From NCBI GenBank assembly GCA_019316985.1, contig CP079215.1:3286001-3350000 (forward strand): a stretch of 64,000 nucleotides of DNA. The letters run 5' to 3'. The DNA is from Paraniabella defluvii. GTDB lineage: Bacteria > Bacteroidota > Bacteroidia > Chitinophagales > Chitinophagaceae. Within the stretch, counting starts at the first letter, position 1. Each line of letters opens with the position of its first letter. The notes under the pieces were generated by a model that made no database searches, was not told the origin of the DNA, and saw nothing but the letters and a program-made list of their open reading frames with translations. Of the stretch, positions 19,683 through 30,488 are shown piece by piece. Position numbers and translations under genes: made by a program.

Positions 19683-21152
19683 ATGATGAAACGTGTATAC
19701 CTGTTCTTACTGATACTAACAAGCGCGCAATGGGCCTGCTCTAAACTGGATGAAGTGCCGCAATCTTTTGTAATTGCCGATCAGTTTTATAGAAACGAGG
19801 ATGAAGCAGTGGCAGCTGTTACTGCTGTATACCGGAAATTGTACGAAAGCGGGCAGTCTATCTACAACAGCCTTTTTCAGATCGGCGTGGAAATGGCTAC
19901 TGATGACTACGAAGCAGGCCCCGGGCCAGGAACGCGCACGTACGAGCCATCTCCGGATTAACGCATGATGCTTCTAACGATCGGATGCAGGAATTGTGGA
20001 GACAAAGCTACAATGCCATTAATGCGGCCAATGTAGCGATAGATAAAATAGCAGCCATGGATGCGGGCAGGATCAATGAGCCGGTCCGCCAGCGATTGAT
20101 TAATGAGGCCAAATTTTTGCGCGCGCTTCATTATTTTAATTTGGTGAGATGGTTTGGCGGCGTTCCAATTGTAATAAAGGAAACGCCCTCTTTGTCAGAA
20201 GATGCGTTGTATGTAGCTAAAGCCACAGAAGATGAAGTGTATAACCAGATTATGGAAGACCTTAAAAGTGCGGAGCAGCTTCCGAAATCTTATGGGGCGG
20301 CCGATATAGGAAGAGCCACCTCAGGCGCGGCCAAAAGCCTTCTGGCAAAAGTATATCTTACAAAAAAGACTGGGCTAAGGCCGTTCAAAAAAGCAGGGAA
20401 GTGATCGATTCGGAAGGATATGACCTTTTCCCGGAATTTGCCGACGTATTTGCGGTAGCTAAGAAGAATGGTATCGAACACATATTCTCGGCTCAGTTTT
20501 TAGGTAATGCCGGTTACCAGGGCAACAGCCTGGCAAGCCGGTCGGCTCCTGCCGATATCCCGGGTATTAACGGGGATTATGCAGATGCTTTGCACTGGGA
20601 AGGTAACCTGTATCAGAGTTTTGCTGCAAACGATGCCCGGCGCCCGGTGACCTTCGTAACCCAAATGACAAGCCCGGTTGACGGAAAATTATACACACTT
20701 GCCAAACCCCAGTTTCATAAATACTATGATGAATCGGTAGTGGGTAATCAGGGCAATCCTCCAAAAATCTGCCGATCATAAGATACGCGGAAGTGTTACT
20801 TATATATGCTGAAGCGCTAAATGAACAAAACGGGGCTCCCAACGACCAGGCCTATTGGGCCATTGATAAAGTAAGGTCACGCGCCAAGATAGCAACGCTG
20901 CAATCGATAGCTCCTTCTTTAAATCAGGCGCAATTCAGAGACTCTGTCTTCCAGGAGCGGAGAAAGGAACTGGTTTTTGAATACCAGCGTTGGTTCGATC
21001 TCTCCCGGCGCGGAGCAGACTATTATGTAAGCACGCTTAAGGCCGCCGGCAAAACCCAGGCTGCGCCCCGCCATATCCATTTCCCCACTCCGCAGCGGGA
21101 ACTCGATTTGAACCCCAAATTAAAACAGCATCCCGATTGGATGAACTATTAA
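19683..21152 (+). CDS. SusD/RagB-type surface lipoprotein (frameshifted)
   Basis: SusD proteins form the lid of the SusC channel and capture ligand outside the cell. The N-terminus MMKRVYLFLLILTSAQWACSK is a lipoprotein signal whose Cys follows an Ala-Gln-Trp-Ala stretch. The helical repeat pattern (LWRQSYNAINAANVAIDKI, LINEAKFLRALHYFNLVRWFGGVP) and the C-terminal ERRKELVFEYQRWFDLSRRG are family hallmarks, and the protein ends HPDWMNY. Breaks lie near 19935, 20385 and 20775; total length is about 489 residues. It follows its SusC after 43 bases and precedes the rhodanese-thioredoxin gene by 20. Confidence 0.9.
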
Positions 21153-21172
21153 TAACGACAAAAATTAATATT

Positions 21173-21927
21173 ATGGGTAGTTACTTCATGTTTTCGAAAA
21201 ATATATTTTACCTGTTCTGTATTTTCTTTACCGTGAAAACATCGGCACAGCAGCGGGATACCGGCTTACTGGTTTCTCCCGCGAAGTTTATTGAGTTATC
21301 CGCGAATACCGATGCCTCTTTCATCTTTGACGTTCGAACAAGAGAAGAATATAATAAAACGCACATCCGGAATGCAGTTTTAATTGATTCTGTATTGCCG
21401 GATAAGGTTTTAACGCAGGCCAAAAGCGGAAAAGCCGTGGTACTGCTTTATTCTATTGCTAACGGGAGAAGTGTTCAATTGGCCAAGAAGTTGCGAAAAG
21501 AGGGTTATGCAGGCATATATGCCCTCGACGGGGTATCGCCTCATGGATATCCGGAGGCCAGCCGTTTTATTCCCAGGGCAAAGCAGCTAATGTAGCTGCC
21601 TTTAAAAAGAGCTTGCTAACAGATTCTTTAGTAATTGTAGATGTGGCTTCGGCTTATTGCCCGCCCTGTATTAAAGTTGCCCGTATCATTGATTCATTCG
21701 CAGGCCAGCATCCCGGGTATAAGATTATTAAGCTTGATATAGACCGGGATGCCCTGTTGATTGCGCAATTAAAAATAGCAGCAGCATTGCCGGCAGTGGT
21801 TTTATACAAAAGCGGCAACGAAGTCTGGAGAAACAGCAGGAGTGAAGACTGGTCGCTGCTGCCCCAAACGTTTTTGAAATATCACGATAAAAATAACGAT
21901 AAACAACATCTGAATGAAAACATTTAA
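21173..21927 (+). CDS. Exported rhodanese-thioredoxin fusion (frameshifted)
   Basis: A signal peptide (KNIFYLFCIFFTVKTSAQ) leads into a rhodanese-like domain (FIFDVRTREEYNKTHIRNA) and then a thioredoxin-like domain with active site CPPC (VASAYCPPCIKVARI), total about 251 residues. The rhodanese loop normally reads CxxGxR; here the corresponding residues are SIANGR, so the sulfur-carrying Cys is replaced by Ser while the Arg is kept, and this domain is probably a binding rather than transfer module. One base is missing near 21590, between the domains. Located between SusD and two sulfatases, it may handle thiol or sulfur chemistry in the periplasm. Its stop overlaps the next ATG (21914). Confidence 0.82.
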
Positions 21928-23537
21928 GTATTTTCTAAGAGGAGGTATTACCTGCTTTTTAACGGTTGGCTTATGCATTGCTTCGTTGGCACAGCAAAAG
22001 CAAAAACCCAATATTGTGCTGATACTGGTAGATGATCTCGGCTTCTCCGATATTGAGCCATATGGGGGCAGGATCTGAGAACACCTAATATCAGCAGGTT
22101 GGCTAAAGAAGGTACCATCTTTAAAGAATTTTATAACAACTCGATCTGTGCGCCTACAAGGGCATCATTGCTTACCGGGCAATATCCTCACAAAGCAGGA
22201 GTAGGATATTTCAATGTAAACCTGGGGTTGCCGGCTTATCAGGTTTTTTGAATAAAGAATCCCTTACCCTGGCCGAAGTATTGCAACAGGGCGGATATAG
22301 TACTATTTTATCCGGCAAGTGGCATGTAGGCGATGATAAAGACCAATGGCCGGCGCAACGCGGGTTTGAAAGATCTTTCGGGTTTATAGGTGGTGCAAGT
22401 AACTATTATGAAATAAATGATTCGGCTAATGCCGATGTTCAACTATACCGCAACAATCAACCCTATTATCTGCCCAAAGACCAATATCTTACAGATGCTA
22501 TCACCGATAATGCGTTGGGTTTCCTAGACGAACAAGCAAAAGACAAAAAGCCGTTTTTCCTTTACCTGGCTTTTAATGCCCCACATTGGCCTTTACAAGC
22601 CGTTCCGGAAGATATTGCCACTTATAAGGGGTGTATAAAGATGGGTGGGATAGCCTGCGCGTTCGGCGTTACAGGCAGGCTATTGCCAAAGGCGTTATAG
22701 ATAGGGACCAGGCTTTAGCGGCGCATGATGAGGCGCTCCAACCCTGGAGCAAGCTACTTATGACGAACAGCAGTACTGGCAGTACAGGCAGGAAGTATAT
22801 GCCGCCATGATTGATCATGTAGATCAGGGTATCGGCCGGTTGTTGGGTAAACTTAAAGAATTGAAAAAGATCAGAATACCTTGATTATTTTCTTATCTGA
22901 TAATGGTGCCCAGGGTGGCAATAATTTAAGACTGTATACGCAACGTACCTCGGGCCCTGTAGGGTCTGCCGGATCTTATGAAGTGCAGAACAGTAACTGG
23001 TCGCAAACCGGCAATTCACCATTACGTAATTATAAGGGCACGCCTTATGAAGGAGGAATAAGTGCGCCTTTTATAGCCTGGTTGCCTGGAGCGGTTCGGG
23101 CCGGCAGGATTGTGAAAGGTACCGGCCATTTAATAGATATAGCGCCAACCCTGTATGAGGTGGCCGGAGTAAAATATCCTGCCGTTTACAATGGCTTTAA
23201 AGCAAATGTATTGCCGGGCCAGAGTTTATTGCCGGTACTATCGGGGAAAACGGATACAGTAAGCAGAAAGGATGCGATATACTGGGAGCGGGGCGGTAAC
23301 CTCGCCGTGCGGTGGGGAAAATGGAAACTGGTTCAACTGGCTAATGCACCAAAGAAGTATGAACTATATGATCTGTCTGCTGACAGGGCTGAAAATAATG
23401 ACCTGTCCAAACAGCATCCGCAGTTGGTAGAGCAACTGAAACACCAGTACGAGGAGTGGGCCTTAAAAAATGATGTAGTTGATTATTCCCGTTTACGGCC
23501 TCAAAACAATTTTAGTGCTAATGAAAGACGCCTGTAA
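21914..23537 (+). CDS. Sulfatase, Cys-type, exported (frameshifted)
   Basis: The gene encodes a type I sulfatase that releases sulfate from organic esters. It has a signal peptide (TVGLCIASLAQQ), metal ligands in ILVDDLG, the formylglycine motif CAPTR in NNSICAPTRASLLTGQ, LSGKWHVG, APHWPLQ, and IIFLSDNGAQGG. The active Cys must be converted to formylglycine by FGE or an anaerobic maturase, neither of which lies in this window. About five breaks (near 22073, 22243, 22630, 22735, 22868) split it; length is about 540 residues. It overlaps the end of the rhodanese-thioredoxin gene by 14 bases and is followed by a paralogue. Class resembles arylsulfatase A/GalNAc-6-sulfatase; the true substrate is unknown. 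Confidence 0.9.
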
Positions 23538-23565
23538 TACTTTATCCCTTATCAAATATCAACAA

Positions 23566-25191
23566 ATGAAAAAATATTTTTCACTTATTATAATGCTTTC
23601 AGTAGCTGGCCCGGTATTCGCGCAGCAAAAAGCACCCCGCCTAATATAGTTCTTATCGTGGCAGATGACCTCGGATATTCTGACCTGGGGTCTTACGGGT
23701 CCGAAATTCAGACGCCTAACCTGGATAAACTGGCATTTGAAGGAACACGCTTGCAGGAATTTTATAACAATTCAATCTGCGCACCCACACGGGCATCACT
23801 GCTTACCGGGCAATACCAGCATCAAGCTGGAGTAGGCTATTTTTCCAATGACCTGGGATTGCCTGCCTATCAGGGGTACATCAACGAGCAGTCGCTGACA
23901 TTGGCTGAAGTATTAAAAGAGAATGGCTACACTACTATCACTTCCGGTAAATGGCATGTATCCGGCAAAGGAAAAAGTTTACCCTGGCAAAGAGGTTTTC
24001 AATATGCTTACCCGAGGAATGAACAATCGGCTAACTCAGGTGCTCCAGGCGTGCAGGAGGTGAAAACCGATGCAGAAGGTTACCCTTTGGCCGAAAATTT
24101 CCAAACCAATCTGATCACTAAAAATGCGCTGAATTTTTGGATACAGCCGCGCAGCAGCATAAACCATTTTTCCTTTATCTGGCGTATACTGCGCCGCACT
24201 GGCCGTTAGTGGCTTTGCAAAAAGATATCGCAAAGTATAAAGGGAAATATGCACAGGGTTGGGATGCGCTGCGTTTGGAGCGCTTTAAAAAGCAAAAGGA
24301 ATTGGGTATAGTACCGCCGGATGCCCGGCTTTCGAAAAAGGACGAAGATATTTACGACTGGGATAAATTATCATTCGATCAACGGCAACTGTGGGCTAAA
24401 AAGATGGAGGTTTTTGCCGCCATGGTAGACGAACTGGATCAGGGAGTAGGTGAGATTACGAAAAAACTGGGTCAGTTGAAAAGCTCGATAACACGATTAT
24501 TATTTTTGTTTCAGACAACGGAGCGCCGGCTGAGGACCTGGTACGATGGTATCATGGAGCTACAAAAATACAGGACCGGTAGGTACTACCGGCTCTAACG
24601 AGTCTCAAAGCAAAAACTGGTCTTACCTTTCCAATACACCGTTCAGAGGATTTAAAGATTATTTGTTTGAAGGGGTATTAATTCTCCGTTTATAGCCTGG
24701 TACCCCGGTAAAATCAAGCAAGGCCGTATTGCCCGGGGCTCAGGCCACATCGTCGATATTGCGCCAACTTTATACCAATTGGCCGGGGCAAAGTATCCCC
24801 GGCAATATAATAATGTTCAGTCCTTTGCATTGCCGGGTGTCAGCCTGTTACCGGTTTTGCTGGATAATAAAAACGTGGTAGACAGAAAGGAGCCTCTTTT
24901 TTGGGAACGTGCGGGTAACAGGGCTGTAAGATGGGGACAATGGAAACTGGTATCGCACTGGCCTTCATATGCCTGGGAGCTCTACGATCTTTCAATAGAT
25001 AAGGCAGAGTCTGAAAATGTAGCAAGGAATAACCACGAGGTGGTAAGCCGGCTTTCTACTGCCTATTTCAATGGGCAAAAAACAACGGTGTTGTAGATTT
25101 TGCGCAGCTTGAAGACAAAGAGCCTTCATCTATGAAAGAGTTTCGCAAAAGCAAAGTGCAGGAGCCTGTAGGAAGAGGTGGATTTTTTTAG
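23566..25191 (+). CDS. Second sulfatase paralogue, Cys-type, exported (frameshifted)
   Basis: A paralogue of the preceding sulfatase with the same order of motifs: signal peptide (LSVAGPVFAQQ), IVADDLGYSDLGSYG, formylglycine motif CAPTR, TITSGKWHVSGKG, APHWPLVAL and a C-terminal RWGQWKLVSHWP. Breaks near 23635, 24135, 24485, 24670 and 25085 split it; the total is about 541 residues. Divergence in the middle (PWQRGFQYAYPRNEQ) suggests a different substrate than its neighbour. It is the last gene of the operon and a strong terminator follows at 25219. Together the pair would desulfate imported or surface-bound substrate and free sulfate. Confidence 0.9.
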
Positions 25192-25218
25192 TAGTTCAGG
25201 ATAAGTACGTTTAATTGG

Positions 25219-25251
25219 TCAGGGCCTGTTTTTGAGCAGGCCCTTTTTTTT
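25219..25251. terminator. Bidirectional terminator between convergent operons
   Basis: GGGCCTG (25222-25228) and CAGGCCC (25237-25243) form a stable stem followed by a T8 run. The complement also has A/T-rich flanks, and the minus-strand PepSY gene ends inside the T-run, so it serves both directions. Confidence 0.85.
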
Positions 25252-26393
25252 ATGACACTGGCTGGTTTACAGGACGCCGTTTCTTCTGATTTTTCTTTCT
25301 GCCTCTCCAGATAAGAAAGCCTGTAACAGGCATACTGGCGACTATAAGGCTTGCAAAAAAGCCAGCACTTTTCCGGGCAGGCCCAGTATAGCGCCTACGT
25401 GAATATCGTAATTCATACGGGCTATTTTATCAGACAGGGTGCGTTTTCAAATTTACCGGCGTAAACGCCGTGTGTAGGCAGCTCCTTACCTGTGTACTGG
25501 TCGTAGTGATAAAAATCTGCATTGAAATAACTGTCCAGGTTATGATTCACATATCCTTCCAATGCATCTGCGTTGTCATGCGGAAAAACAATACCTACTT
25601 TATTATTGCTTTTTTTTCTGCTTCATTAGGTCCATCCACACGGTGTTAATCATTTTTGTTGATCTGCTGTTCCTGCTAAGGTGCTGTCGGAGAGCGGGTG
25701 CACATGTTCGGGCATTGTTTTGCCGCCCGAGGTAACAAAGTAAACCGATTTAGAAAACCATTCAAATCCCATTACCAGCCCTGTTATAGCCAGGAAGATA
25801 GCGATCCATGTTACGTAGAAGCCCAGCACACTATGCACATCGTAATTCTTCCGGCGCCATTTCGTGGTAGGTTTCCATTTGAATTTAAAACGCTGGCCCG
25901 CGGCTGCTTTATTTTTAGGCCACCAGAGTATAATACCGGTGATCATCATGACGAAGAAAATAAGCGTTGCACCAGATATAATTATTCGGCCTGTTTGCCC
26001 CAGCCAAAGTTCATAATGTCCCATGGTGATCACCCGGAAGAAATCGCTGCTCATGTCTTTTACCTTTTGCACACGGCCGGTATAAGGATTCACAAATATC
26101 TGGTAGTAAACGCTGTTGTCATAATAGTAAGCCAGGGCTGCATCCTTTGTGCCCAGGTATTCTAAAGACACGGTTTGCCTGCCATTGAGATATTTATCAA
26201 CAGAATCTTTGAGCACTGTGGGCGGGAGGTAGGTCTTGCCCGGCTCTTCAACAAAGCGGTATTCCTGGGTAGCATGGCTGATCTCTCTTTCAAACGCCAG
26301 TATGCAGCCGGTAATACCCAGCCACACTACGATGATGCCAGAAGCCAGGCCGAGCCATAAATGTACCTTTCCGATAGTTTTCTTAAGCGTCAT
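25250..26393 (-). CDS. PepSY-associated membrane protein, iron-uptake type (frameshifted)
   Basis: An inner-membrane protein of about 381 residues with the PepSY_TM layout: helix HLWLGLASGIIVVWLGITGCI, PepSY-like periplasmic segment, helix GATLIFFVMMITGIILWWPK, HSVLGFYVTWIAIFLAITGL, and a last helix before a Lys/Arg-rich tail (RGRKKNQKKRRPVNQ). Members are often paired with siderophore receptors and thought to reduce or release ferric iron in the periplasm. Here it follows a TonB-dependent siderophore-type receptor on the same strand, consistent with that role. Breaks near 25650, 25620, 25430 and 25360 split the C-terminus. It starts at ATG 26393; its stop lies in the shared terminator. Confidence 0.82.
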
Positions 26394-26528
26394 AGCGTTT
26401 CCTTCAATATTGGGGAGGCGGTGCGGTAAGCCAGCCTCCGTGTGTATAGTTTATTGTGTTAAGTTATGCAAAGTTTGGCTGATCCGTTTTCGATATGGGA
26501 TTGGCACTTTGCAGAAACTGTTGATTAG

Positions 26529-28957
26529 TTAAAAAGTGTAAGTAACAGACAAACGCAGGTTTCTTGGTGGCTCTGCCTGGTAGTAATAAGCCTCGGCAGA
26601 CGTGCTCCAATCGCCGCGTACTGTAGGGCTGGCAGAATAAGAACCCGAAAACAGGTATTTGTCAAGTAGGTTGAAAACATTCAGCGTTATCCTGTATTTA
26701 TCTTTAGAATAAAAAATGCCTCCGTCTACTTTGAAATAGTCAGGCAACTGCTTACCTTCTGTCGACCAGCCGGTATGCCTGTCTATTAAAGAAGTGAAGC
26801 CCCCATTCAAACCTAAGCCCTGCAATAATCCCTTCTGGATTTCATAGGAAAGCCATGCATTGGTGGTATGCTTTGCATAGCCAGGCAACAATTGCCCCAC
26901 GGTATAACCTGCGGCGCCTTCGGCAACTTTGGTTACCTGTGCTTCTGTAAATGCGTAGTTTGCTATAGCGGTAAAGCCGGGAACAATAGTACCTCGGGCA
27001 TCAAATTCAACACCTTTGGCTACCTTTTCGCCCAGAACCATACTATAAGATTCACTTGGTGTACTATGCATGGGGTCGCTGGTTAATTCGTTTTGTTTGA
27101 GTATGCGATATACTGATAAAGTTGTGGACCACCGGTCTTCAAACCAGTTCTTTTTTAAACCCAGCTCTAAATTGTTTCCAGTGATAGGCTTTATTTTTCC
27201 GCCACCCCACAACCTGCCTGCCTGGGGTGTAAATGCCTGGTCGTAAAGAGCATAAGCGGAGAAAGATTTATGAATCGAATAGCTTAAACCCACCCTTGGT
27301 GTAAAATGCCGGGCTTTGGAATATTCAACGTCTACACCGTATATCTGGCTTACATTCGTATACCGGCCCGCCAGCGTAAGGCGGAGCCTTTCCTGGAAAA
27401 ATGCCAGTTCATCCTGTATGTAAATGCTGGAATAGCGCTGCTTTTGAATGCCTCCCGCTGCTATGGCCCTCTCCTCTATTGGCCGTGTGCGGTCAAATAC
27501 GGGGTATCCGTTTACCGGAGTGCCATAGGTAGGGTTGTAAGGGTCGAATAATGCGCCAACGCTATCCAGGTCGTGACTTTGTCCCCAGTCGGCATAATAA
27601 TTTTTATTAGCCGCGTCAATACCGGCCAAAACGCGCTGCCTGATGTTGCCGGTGTTAAATGTACCGTTTAAAAATACCTGCCCTAAAGCCATGGCGCTTT
27701 GGGCATCCCATAAGCCGATATTCCTGATCAGGCTGTCACCGGATGGCGCCAGGTAAGAGGGCCACGAGCTCATGCCTTTCTGGTTGTAGCCAAAATAAGA
27801 TCCTTGCGCGGTCAGCTTCCAGTTATCTGAGAAATTGTGCTCAAATGTAAGATAGCCGCTGTGGTCATTGATTTTTGTAGGCGGAAGTCCTGGATTGGTA
27901 TACGTGAAATGTGCAGGGAAAGTGCCATATCCTTTGCGGGAGAAAACATAATAAGATCCCACTTCCGTCATACGTGCAAACTGGCCGTTATACTCCAGTG
28001 TCAGTTTTGACTGTTCATCAAGCTGGTAAGAAATTACCGGCGCTATAACAAATCGGTTATTGTATTCATAATCACGGTGCGAGCCTCTGTTCTGTGCTGC
28101 CAGGTTAAACCGGTACAAGAGCTTCTTATCTTTACTCAGCGCTCCGTCCAGGTCGAGGCTTCCCCGGTACAGGTCAAAACTTCCCAGAGTGAAGTTTACT
28201 TCGCCTTTAGAGGTTCCGGTAGGTTTTTTAGTGACCACATTATATAAACCGCTGGGGTCTCCGTTAGCTAACATAAAACCGGCGGGGCCTTTTACAAATT
28301 CAATCCGGTCTACAAAACTCATATCTTCAGTTAACGGACCCCAATAGGAAGCTACCACGTTCATTCCGTTTCTGAATGCCTGTATCTGGGAACCTCTTGA
28401 TACAATGTTGGTATAAAGGTCGCCCCAATGTTCCGATCTGGCAGTACCGCTTACATTGCGGATCAGCCCGTCGCTCATGCTGACGATTTGCTGATCTGCC
28501 AATACCTGGACGTCACTACCTGTACATTTTGCGATAGCTCTATCAGCGGTGTTTGCACACGCAACGAGCTGGAGGCGGTGTTAACGTTGATCCCGTTTTT
28601 ATGCCCCACCACCACTACCTCGTTCAGGTTGGTAGCGCTAATGCTCAGCTGCAGTTCAATTTCGCTGGTTTGTCCTGCGGTTACGGTTACCTGTTTTTCG
28701 GTGTCGTTATGGCCTATCAGTGAAATACGAATGGTATAATTACCCGGTGCCAGTTTATTAAAACTGAAATACCCCGATTCGTTGGTAATTGTAGATTGCT
28801 GTTTACCGGCCAGTTCTACAGTAACTCCCTGTGCTTTATTGTGATCGCTGGTTGTAATTTTTCCGGTTATTTTACCTGTGCCGGTTTGTGCCAGAACCGG
28901 AGTGGTGCTGATAAGCAATACGAACAATGCCGCCAGTAATAATTTCATCGCTGTCAT
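26529..28957 (-). CDS. TonB-dependent siderophore receptor (frameshifted)
   Basis: The product is an outer-membrane ferric-siderophore importer of about 810 residues. In order: signal peptide (MKLLLAALFVLLISTTPVLAQ), carboxypeptidase-regulatory-like domain (GKITGKITTSDHNKAQGV), plug with QTPLIELSQNVQVVT, IEFVKGPAGFMLANGDPSG and YNVVTKKPTG, and a 22-strand barrel ending in the canonical LRLSVTYTF. These plug motifs belong to the FhuE/FpvA-like siderophore class rather than SusC. A single break lies near 28490. Start is ATG 28957 or 28948; the frame stays open to 29002 but that extension spoils the signal peptide. PepSY gene follows, ROK regulator precedes. No clear Fur box is visible. Confidence 0.9.
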
Positions 28958-29082
28958 ATTAAAAATTTCGATCGCGAAAGTACCGGCAGCAGGGAAAAAC
29001 ATTTTCGAGATGCGGAAAACTTACGGCAACGATTTTTATGACTTTTCTGTGATAGAACCGGCAAAAGGTTCAGGGCGGCTGG

Positions 29083-30329
29083 TTAACCGCCTGCCTCCTC
29101 AATCGAAGCATCGAGGAAGGCTTCAATAGCGTTGGTAGCGTAACCAAAAAAACGGAAGTATTCAGGATGGTTAGACGAAATAATTTTTTTTTTTCCCTTA
29201 CCTGTGTCATGCAATAAGTATTAATAGCCTGCTGCATCGGAAGTGTAATATATTGTTTGGCTTCGGCAATTTTACCGCTCAGTATAATGAGTTCCGGGTT
29301 AAACAGCTGAATGAGGGTAGAAGTGCCTTTGCCTATATTAGCTCCGATATCCGAAAGCAATTGAATAGCATATTGATCTCCTTTATTGGCCGCGTCGATA
29401 ATATGGCTGGGTGCCAGTTCCTGTATGTCTTTTTTAGAAAGGTTACCCAATATAGATGTGGTGCCGGTAGATATATCTTTGCGGGCGATTTTGGAGAGTG
29501 CAAGCCCTGATGCAACTGTTTCGAGGCAACCGCGTTTGCCGCAGTAGCAAAGCTCGCCGTTTTCTACAAAAGGTATGTGGCCTATTTCCCCGAAAAGCCC
29601 CAGCTGCCCTGTCTTACCTGGCCATCCATAACAATGCCAAGCCCTACGCCCCAATCCATCAGCAGTACCAGTACATCCCGTCGTCCCCTGGCAAGTCCGT
29701 GCCTGAGTTCGGCCAGGGCGGCACCTTTCACATCGTTTTGAAGTATTACGGGTAGTTTAAGACCCTGTTCCAGGTCGTATTGCAGCGAATGGTCGGTCTG
29801 GTCGAGCAGGTAGGTGTAATTCTCTCCAAGACTCTGGGATATAAGTCCCGGCATGCCTATGCTGCATCCTATTATCCGGTCTTTCTGGATCTTTACAGAA
29901 GCCAGGAGTGACCTTACTGCTTTATGAATGTTTTCGCAAAAGTCTCTCCGGCTGTTGCCCAGCTGAAGGGGAACATTTTTAATAGCTGTTACAATATTGA
30001 AGTTGTTATCTACTATAGCCAGTCGCGTGGCGAACAGCTCTACATCAATACAAATAGTGAAAAAGGAATGATCACGCAGTGCGTACAGGTCGGGTCTTCT
30101 GCCGCCTATAGAATCTCCCTTGCCTTTCTTTTCAATCCATTTTTTTTACCAGTCGTGATAGTATGCCTGATAATACGGGGGTGCTGATATCCAGGCTTTT
30201 GGTTAATGCGGTTACCGGCATGGGGCCATTAATATGCAAAAGCTTTACAAGTTTATAGCCAGCCAATGTTTGTTTGTCTGTCGGTTTTTTGTAGGTAAGC
30301 GGATTACGGGCAAGCAGTTGTAGATTCAT
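29083..30329 (-). CDS. ROK family transcriptional regulator (frameshifted)
   Basis: The N-terminal winged helix (KLVKLLHINGPMPVTALTKSLDIS) is followed by the ROK sugar-kinase fold with the zinc-binding motif CYCGKRGCLE and the DWGVGLGIVMDG ligand segment, total about 415 residues. This is the NagC/XylR-like class, which represses or activates sugar genes in response to a sugar or sugar phosphate. Breaks near 30135, 29870, 29585 and in an A-run near 29190 split it; after the last one the protein ends FLDASIEEAGG with stop at 29083. It is divergent from the SusC/SusD locus at 30489, sharing a 159-base intergenic region, so that locus is its likely target. Confidence 0.87.
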
Positions 30330-30488
30330 TTATTAAAATATTTATGATCTTGCAAAACTTTATATAAAAATTTAAAAAACAAAATTTTTTAATGAAAAAA
30401 ATAAATAAAGATTCTTTTGTAATATGATTTATTCATTAATATTGTTTTGTTGTTTGGCTCTTCTTAAACCACTTTAAACCTTAGCTTA
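30330..30488. promoter_or_regulatory. Divergent intergenic region of ROK gene and SusC locus
   Basis: This A/T-rich space separates the two start codons. On the plus strand TTTTG (30415-30419) lies 17 bases before TAATATTG (30437-30444), one mismatch from TAnnTTTG, a plausible promoter for SusC. Minus-strand elements for the ROK gene are less clear. No Cys-type leader ORF is present, in contrast to the first SusC locus. Confidence 0.4.
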
